A stretch of DNA of 36,391 nt from ZC4RG20 sp964553875 (GTDB lineage Bacteria > Pseudomonadota > Gammaproteobacteria > Steroidobacterales > Rariloculaceae): contig CAZKNH010000026.1 in assembly GCA_964553875.1 (NCBI GenBank), forward strand, positions 1 through 36,391, read 5' to 3'. Below are positions 31,836 through 36,391 of the stretch, in pieces. The position numbers were made by a program, and so were the translations under genes. The stretch's first letter is position 1. Each line of letters opens with the position of its first letter. The notes below the pieces were generated by a model. That model searched no databases. It saw nothing but the letters and a program-made list of their open reading frames with translations, and had not been told where the DNA came from.

Positions 31836-32626
31836 CGGCGCTCGCGGCCCGCATGCTCGCGCTGCTCGCGCTCGCCGCGGGCGCGTGGCTTGTGCACGTG
31901 TTCGGCCGCGTGTTGCCGACGTGGGGGGCAGGGCTCGTCGTCGTCGGGCTCGCGGCGCCGATCTCGCTGGGCGTCGCGCGCCGCGGACGGCTGCGCTGCG
32001 CGGCGTTCCGGGCCGTCTACGTGCGGCCGGACAGCGCGCTCGGGAGGCGGCTCGGGGGCGGCGCGTTGATCCATGTGCGTGCGGCGGTCCTCGGCGGGAT
32101 TCTCGCGCTCGTGCTGTTCTCGGCGCTCGTTCGGCTCGCGGACGCGACGGCCTGGGCGGTGCTCGTCGTCGGTGCGCCGGCTGCGGCCTGCGTGTTCGCG
32201 CTGTGGCGAAATGCGCTTCAGCGGACGGTCACCGCGCTCTATCTGCCCGAGATCGCGTGGCGCCTGACGATCGCGGTCGTCGGTCTCGCGATGGCCGCCG
32301 TGCTCGTCTGGGCCGCATTTCACCGCCCGTACCCGGACATGAGCGGCGTCACGCTCGAGCGGGCCGTCTGGCATTTCATCGACCAGGAGCGCGCCCGGAG
32401 CGCGGCGGTCCAGATTCTGTTGCAGCTCGCGGGTGTCAAGGACGGCTTGAAGCTCTGGATCGCGCAGCAGCTGATGCCCCAACCGGGGCTCTCGGCCGGT
32501 CAGGCGGTCGGTTGGCTCGTCGTGCTTGCAGAAGAAGCCGTCTTCGTGTGGTCTTATCTTTCGTTCCTGTGCCCCGTCGTAATCGGATCGATGAAGCATG
32601 ACGAGCAACGCGGTCATCCCGGCTGA
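31832..32626 (+). CDS. Polytopic membrane protein, unknown function
   Basis: A 264-residue protein with about six predicted membrane helices: residues 8-28, 31-49, 83-101, 107-125, 143-163 and 226-252. Charged loops lie between (RRGRLRCAAFRAVYVRPDSA and HRPYPDMSGVTLERAVWHFI). A long loop at about 165-225 contains amphipathic helices (DQERARSAAVQILLQLAG) and probably faces one compartment as a small domain. I recognise no family or motif. The start ATG overlaps the glycosylase stop by 4 bp, and its 3' end overlaps the next gene by 29 bp, so it is embedded in one operon and very likely works with the 387-residue protein that follows. Confidence 0.7.
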   Translation: MTALAARMLALLALAAGAWLVHVFGRVLPTWGAGLVVVGLAAPISLGVARRGRLRCAAFRAVYVRPDSALGRRLGGGALIHVRAAVLGGILALVLFSALVRLADATAWAVLVVGAPAAACVFALWRNALQRTVTALYLPEIAWRLTIAVVGLAMAAVLVWAAFHRPYPDMSGVTLERAVWHFIDQERARSAAVQILLQLAGVKDGLKLWIAQQLMPQPGLSAGQAVGWLVVLAEEAVFVWSYLSFLCPVVIGSMKHDEQRGHPG

Positions 32627-33761
32627 CAGGGGGCTCCTGCATGGGGCGGGCGGGGCCGTGCTCGTCGCGGCCGCCGCGGCGTTGCTGCTGTGGCTCGTCT
32701 CGAACGTCGCGCCCCGCGAGTGGCACGTGCCGGACGCGGACATCGTCCTCGACGGCGCTCACTATCGGGCAGGACCCGACGATCTTCGCTGGCTCGAGTC
32801 GTTCACGGTGGCGCATTTCGACGCGGGCGAGCAGGCGGCGCGCGCGCTCGTCGCCGACGAGGTTCGTGCGGCACTCGATCCGCTGTTCGCCGCGTCACGG
32901 GCACGCCTGCCGGAATTCCTCGATTGGTATTACTCGCTCCGCGGAGAGTACGGCCGGATCGGGATGGCCGCGCTCGACGCGGCCGATCTCGCCGAGCCCG
33001 GCTACGTCGCGCGGCGGGCGGCCGCGACCCTGTTGCCGGAGGAGGCGTGGACTGCCCGGCTCGAGGACCTCGAGCACGCCGCGGCGGAGCGGCTCGGCGC
33101 GCATTACCGCGACCTCGAGAGCACATGGCGCCGCGAGGTCACGCGGCGGCTCTCCGCGCAACGCGTACCGGCGCCGCTCGACGCGGCGACGGGGCGTCCG
33201 ACGCTGGTCCTCGACGATCTCGTCTACGAAATCATCGCGAGTGAGGCCGATGCGCTCGGTGTGCGTCTTTCGCTCAGCACCGCGACCGCCGGGATCGGCG
33301 CGGCGGCTGCGCCCGCGCTCGCACGCGCGGTCGGCAGGCGCGCGGGCCGGGCTGCGGCGGGCCGGGCGGCCGCGCGCGGCGCGTCGCGCATCGGTGCCGC
33401 CGCCGCGAGCGGAGCGGCCGTCTGTGCTCCGGGCGGGCCCGTTGCCGCGGCTTGCGCATTTCTCGCGGGCGCCGGCGCGTGGTTCGCGACGGACTGGGCG
33501 CTGCTGCGCGTCGACGAGGCGATGCATCGCGACGAGCTCGAGCGGGCGCTCGACCTGGCATTGACGAACCTGCGCGGCGAGCTCGAGCGTGAGCTCGTCG
33601 CGGCATTCGATGCGGCGATCGCGGCGCACGGTGCCGCGGTAGAGCGCGAGATCAGCCGGACCTTCGTTCCGGCCGAGGCCGGACGCGTCGGCGTACGCGA
33701 CGCGGACGGCACGTCGGGTTCGAACGGAACCCGCGGCACGAGCCGCGATCCGGACGTGTGA
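32598..33761 (+). CDS. Membrane-anchored protein with long helical domain and Ala/Gly-rich segment, unknown
   Basis: A 387-residue protein. One N-terminal membrane helix (about 17-37, AVLVAAAAALLLWLVSNVAP) is followed by a mostly helical region (60-225) rich in Glu, Arg and Trp, including FLDWYYSLRGEYGRIGMAAL. A strikingly Ala/Gly-rich stretch at about 228-300 (TAGIGAAAAPALARAVGRRA, GAAAASGAAVCAPGGPVAAA) could be a membrane-inserting or glycine-zipper-like hairpin. An amphipathic C-terminal helix (305-355) and a disordered Gly/Thr/Ser tail follow. I recognise no family. The probable topology places the bulk in the periplasm. The start overlaps the upstream membrane gene by 29 bp; the next gene begins 35 bp downstream. 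Confidence 0.68.
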   Translation: MTSNAVIPADRGLLHGAGGAVLVAAAAALLLWLVSNVAPREWHVPDADIVLDGAHYRAGPDDLRWLESFTVAHFDAGEQAARALVADEVRAALDPLFAASRARLPEFLDWYYSLRGEYGRIGMAALDAADLAEPGYVARRAAATLLPEEAWTARLEDLEHAAAERLGAHYRDLESTWRREVTRRLSAQRVPAPLDAATGRPTLVLDDLVYEIIASEADALGVRLSLSTATAGIGAAAAPALARAVGRRAGRAAAGRAAARGASRIGAAAASGAAVCAPGGPVAAACAFLAGAGAWFATDWALLRVDEAMHRDELERALDLALTNLRGELERELVAAFDAAIAAHGAAVEREISRTFVPAEAGRVGVRDADGTSGSNGTRGTSRDPDV

Positions 33762-33796
33762 CGACAAGAACGAGTAACGAGCTCGAGGAGCGGACG

Positions 33797-34924
33797 ATGA
33801 TGAGGGGGACGAGGGTCTTCGGGGTGGTCGTGCTGGTCGCCGCATGCGGCGGCGACGACGGTGTGCTCGCGCAGCACAGCGCGTTCGATGTCGAGCCGAT
33901 CGCGCAATTCTCGGAGCCGTGGGCGATGGAGTTCCTGCCGGACGGGCGGCTGCTCGTCAGCGAGAAGAGAGGGGCGTTGAAGCTCTTTTCGCCCGCGGAC
34001 GGCTCGATCGGGGAAGTCTCGGGCGTGCCCGAGGTCGCCTACGGCGGACAGGGCGGCTTCGGCGACGTCGTGCTGCATCCGGACTTCGCCGAGAACGGGC
34101 TCGTTTATCTGAGCTATGCGGAGCCGGGCGAGCGGGGCACGAGCGGGGCCGCCGTCGCGCGTGCGCGGCTCGTGCTCGACGATCGAGGCGGCGGTGCGCT
34201 CGAGGACCTCGAGGTGATCTGGCGCCAGGTGCCGAAGGTGTCGGGCAACGGTCACTACGGGCACCGCATCGCGTTCGGTCACGGGTTCCTCTGGATCAGC
34301 TCGGGCGAACGGCAGAAGTTCGATCCGGCGCAGGACATGTCGTCGAATCTCGGCAAGATCGTGCGTCTCAACTACGACGGCTCGGTGCCGGCGGACAACC
34401 CGTTCGCCGACCGAAGCGACGCCGGCCGCGAGGTCTGGTCGCTCGGTCACCGCAATCCGCTCGGGCTCGCGTTCGACGCCGAGGGGAGGCTCTGGAACGT
34501 CGAGATGGGCCCGCGGGGCGGCGACGAGCTGAACCTCGTCCGGCGCGGCGCGAACTATGGCTATCCGATCGTCTCGAACGGCGATCACTACTCCGGCGAG
34601 TCGATCCCGGACCACGACACGCGCCCCGATCTCGCGGCGCCGGCCGCGTTCTGGAATCCCGTGATCTCCCCGTCGAGCCTGATGTTCTATTCGGGCAGCG
34701 AGTTCCCGGAATGGCAGGGCGATGCGTTCATCGGAGGCCTGTCGTCGCAATCGCTCGTGCGTGTGGAGATCGCCGGCGAGACGGCGCGCGAGGCCGAGCG
34801 TTTCGCGATGGGGCAACGTATCCGTGCGGTCGAGCAGGGGCCTGACGGTGCGATCTGGCTGCTCGAGGATCAGCGCCGCGGGTCCGGTGGACGACTGCTC
34901 AGGCTGACCGCGCCGAAGCGCTGA
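33797..34924 (+). CDS. PQQ-dependent aldose sugar dehydrogenase-like lipoprotein
   Basis: A 375-residue six-bladed propeller enzyme of the soluble PQQ sugar dehydrogenase (YliI/Asd) type. The N-terminus is a lipoprotein signal, VFGVVVLVAACGGDDG, with lipobox VAAC. Propeller and cofactor-region segments include SEPWAMEFLPDGRLLVSEKR, GGQGGFGDVVLHPDFAENG, SGNGHYGHRIAFGHGFLWIS, EVWSLGHRNPLGLAFDAEGR and MGPRGGDELNLVRRGANYGY. It oxidises aldose sugars in the periplasm when PQQ is available. GAGGAG 7 bp before the ATG at 33797 decides the start; an upstream GTG at 33758 overlaps the preceding stop. It is distinct from the heme-fused enzyme at 16939-19161, having no CXXCH. It ends the operon, and array 2 begins 1-2 bp after its stop. 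Confidence 0.9.
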   Translation: MMRGTRVFGVVVLVAACGGDDGVLAQHSAFDVEPIAQFSEPWAMEFLPDGRLLVSEKRGALKLFSPADGSIGEVSGVPEVAYGGQGGFGDVVLHPDFAENGLVYLSYAEPGERGTSGAAVARARLVLDDRGGGALEDLEVIWRQVPKVSGNGHYGHRIAFGHGFLWISSGERQKFDPAQDMSSNLGKIVRLNYDGSVPADNPFADRSDAGREVWSLGHRNPLGLAFDAEGRLWNVEMGPRGGDELNLVRRGANYGYPIVSNGDHYSGESIPDHDTRPDLAAPAAFWNPVISPSSLMFYSGSEFPEWQGDAFIGGLSSQSLVRVEIAGETAREAERFAMGQRIRAVEQGPDGAIWLLEDQRRGSGGRLLRLTAPKR

Positions 34925-35335
34925 CTAATTGGGGTCAGACCCCGATTTCCAGGACGAATTGGGGTCAGACCCCGATTTTTCAGCACCAATTGGGGGGGCA
35001 GCCCGATTTTCACCAATTCGGGGTCAGACCCCGATTATCAGACCCCGATTATCGATACAAGGGCTCTGACCCCGATTGCTGGATACCAGGGCTCCGACCC
35101 GGAATAACCGAAATCGGGGTCTGACCCGAATTAACCTGGAAATCGGGGTCTGACCCCGAATTACNNNNNNNNNNNNNNNNNNNNNNNNNNNNNNNNNNNN
35201 NNNNNNNNNNNNNNNNNNNNNNNNNNNNNNNNNNNNNNNNNNNNNNNNNNNNNNNNNNNNNNNNGAAATCGGGGTCTGACCCGAATTAACCTGGAAATCG
35301 GGGTCTGACCCCGAATTACCTGACCCCGAATTACT
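34925..35335. repeat. GGGGTCAGACCCC palindrome array filling a convergent intergenic region (array 2)
   Basis: Starting directly after the dehydrogenase stop, units of the odd palindrome GGGGTCAGACCCC / GGGGTCTGACCCC alternate with AATT-containing linkers. Intact or nearly intact units fall near 34930, 34961, 35022, 35116 and 35147, with decayed units between (34990, 35036, 35066, 35093). Orientation of the central A/T switches along the array. After a 100-N gap the array continues to 35335, where it overlaps the TAA stop of the thioesterase gene on the minus strand. No other gene lies in these 406 bp. Flanking genes converge, so the hairpins could terminate both transcripts. Confidence 0.9.
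35165..35264. other. Assembly gap of 100 N with identical 55-bp flanks
   Basis: Exactly 100 undetermined bases. The 55 bp before it (35110-35164) are identical to the 55 bp after it (35265-35319). The true copy number of palindromes here is therefore unknown, and nothing about the missing bases can be read. Confidence 0.98.
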
Positions 35336-36032
35336 GCCGCGGCTCGATCCAGATGGCGCGCGCGGCCGCGCACAGCGTGCGCTTCGAGTCGTAGAGCACG
35401 GTGCCGGCCTCGTGCTTGCGGCCGCTCGCGCGGATGACCCAGCCGACGACGATGCACGGCTCGCCGATGCCGACGCGCCGGTCGATCCTTGCCGTCAGCT
35501 CGCCCAGCAGCATCGGGCGCATGTCGGGCGCGGCGGCCGCGAATCCGGGGCAGTCGAGCGCAGCCCAGACGAACTCGGTCGCGACGCGAGCGTCGCCGGC
35601 GTCGAGCGACGCGTCCGGCGTCCACGGCGCGGCCGCGACGCCGGGCGCGAGCGGTCCCGCGAAGATGCGGAGCGCGTCGCCCTCCGTGCGATTCGGGCCG
35701 CAGACGAAGCAGTCGGGTGCCGGATGCTTCGTGAATCCCGGATAGCGCCGCGATGCGGCGGCCGCTTCGTCGAACGTCGGCGGCTCGGGCAAAGCGAGCG
35801 CACCGACGTCGCCCGGCCGCGCCTGCGCGAGCGATTCGCCGCCGTTTTTCACGTCGAGCACGCCATCGTGCTCGACGATCTCGAGCGGCGTATCGAGCGG
35901 AATCGGTCGAAGCAGCCGGACGGTGACCGGCGTGCGTGCGAACGACGCGATCACGCCGCACGTGTAGCCGCCGTTCGCGATGCCGGTCGGGCCGCAGAAC
36001 CGGCGCGCAATGCGGATCGTGGAGGCCGTCAT
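35331..36032 (-). CDS. Thioesterase-like (hotdog superfamily) protein
   Basis: A 233-residue cytoplasmic protein. The N-terminal GPTGIANGGYTCGVIASF resembles the opening helix region of acyl-CoA thioesterase/hotdog proteins, and the middle segment APDCFVCGPNRTEGDALRIF with TEFVWAALDCPGFAAA is typical of a group of uncharacterised thioesterase-like proteins. Two hotdog-like halves, residues about 10-85 and 135-230, are suggested by repeated strand patterns, but the catalytic residue is not clear. The stop codon TAA (35333-35331) lies in palindrome-array sequence, so the array runs into the end of the gene. It is preceded 35 bp upstream on the same strand by tex. Confidence 0.65.
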   Translation of the reverse strand: MTASTIRIARRFCGPTGIANGGYTCGVIASFARTPVTVRLLRPIPLDTPLEIVEHDGVLDVKNGGESLAQARPGDVGALALPEPPTFDEAAAASRRYPGFTKHPAPDCFVCGPNRTEGDALRIFAGPLAPGVAAAPWTPDASLDAGDARVATEFVWAALDCPGFAAAAPDMRPMLLGELTARIDRRVGIGEPCIVVGWVIRASGRKHEAGTVLYDSKRTLCAAARAIWIEPRQ

Positions 36033-36067
36033 CGCGATCGTTCCGCCGTTGCCGTGCTCGCTCGATT

Positions 36068-36391
36068 CTACTCGCTCGCCTTCCTTGCGCGCGCGAACGC
36101 GTCCGCGAGGGCGGTGTTGTAAGGTTCGCGCGGCGCATTTCGGCTCCCGTCCGCGCCTCGGCGCGGCGGCTGCCTGTTGTCTGCTTTCCCGCGTCGGCCC
36201 GCGCCGCGTCGCTCGTCGCGAGAGTCCGATTCCCTACGGCGATCGCCGCGCTCGGCGCTCGGCACGTCGTCGAGGCGAAGCGTCAGGCTGATGCGGCGCC
36301 GCGCGACGTCGACGTCGAGCACCTTCACCTTGACGATGTCGCCCGCCTTCACGACCTCGCGCGGATCCTTCACGAACTTGTTCGACAGCGC
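36068..36391 (-). CDS. tex: Tex family RNA-binding protein, C-terminal fragment
   Basis: The 3' part of tex, cut by the window edge: 107 codons and the stop remain. The visible protein begins ALSNKFVKDPREVVKAGDIV and continues VKVKVLDVDVARRRISLTLR, the end of the S1 RNA-binding domain of Tex, whose full length is about 770-800 residues. A basic, Arg/Gly/Asp-rich tail of about 60 residues follows (RRGAGRRGKADNRQPPRRG). Tex is a conserved cytoplasmic nucleic-acid-binding protein linked to transcript processing and virulence-gene expression. The gene start and all upstream domains lie beyond the window. Confidence 0.88.
   Translation of the reverse strand, partial: ALSNKFVKDPREVVKAGDIVKVKVLDVDVARRRISLTLRLDDVPSAERGDRRRESDSRDERRGAGRRGKADNRQPPRRGADGSRNAPREPYNTALADAFARARKASE

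Noticed and set aside
34925..35335. Inverted repeats of an insertion sequence
   Set aside because: Many alternating units rather than one terminal pair, and no transposase or target-site duplication is visible.

Overview
This is a high-G+C (roughly two thirds G+C by eye) chromosomal fragment, almost certainly from a Gram-negative proteobacterium and most likely a gammaproteobacterium. The evidence is an outer-membrane LpxR-type lipid A deacylase, lytic transglycosylase MltD, an MepK/L,D-transpeptidase pair, OtsA/OtsB, AMP nucleosidase, a Tex C-terminus and several lipoproteins. The DUF2849-cysI-DUF934 cassette at the left end is also common in alphaproteobacteria. The sequence holds one 100-N scaffold gap and looks like a metagenome or draft assembly. 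I see no tRNA, rRNA, CRISPR array, transposase, integrase or phage gene.

Layout. 1-2685: assimilatory sulfite reductase operon (DUF2849, cysI, DUF934). 2816-6968 (minus): mltD, a TAXI-type binding lipoprotein and hemD, probably one transcript. 7183-10480: a cupin, a secreted disulfide-type protein, an FkbM methyltransferase and lpxR; lpxR has a 21-bp palindromic operator over its predicted promoter. 10909-13829: DUF4159 protein, SnoaL-like protein, luciferase-like oxidoreductase and a CHRD-domain secreted protein. 13925-14283: a degenerate array of GGGTCTGACCC-type palindromes that supplies the predicted -35 box of the CHRD gene and forms the reading frame at the start of otsB. 14204-16830: trehalose synthesis (otsB, a small acidic protein, otsA). 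16939-20019 (minus): PQQ dehydrogenase fused to a diheme cytochrome region, and an initiating sugar transferase with a CRP-like site upstream.

20281-25054: CPBP protease, an SLC13 carrier coupled to a CBS-domain protein, and AMP nucleosidase. 25101-30322: sulfurtransferase and lactonase-like metallo-hydrolase, then the peptidoglycan genes mepK and ldt starting head to head on overlapping codons, then a GH100-like glycosidase and a small outer-membrane barrel. 31038-34924: a tightly packed operon behind the best sigma70-like promoter in the window. It encodes a two-TM miniprotein, a pyrimidine-dimer glycosylase, two membrane proteins I cannot assign, and a PQQ sugar dehydrogenase lipoprotein. 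34925-35335: a second palindrome array filling a convergent intergenic region and interrupted by the gap. 35331-36391 (minus): a thioesterase-like protein and the 3' end of tex.

The recurring theme is cell envelope and periplasm: peptidoglycan cutting and cross-linking, lipid A trimming, exopolysaccharide priming, PQQ oxidation of sugars and trehalose osmoprotection. The points most worth a second look are the two palindrome arrays and how they have become part of neighbouring genes, the unassigned membrane-protein pair coupled to a DNA-repair glycosylase, the lpxR operator, and the 55-bp identical flanks of the gap, which look like an assembly k-mer artefact.
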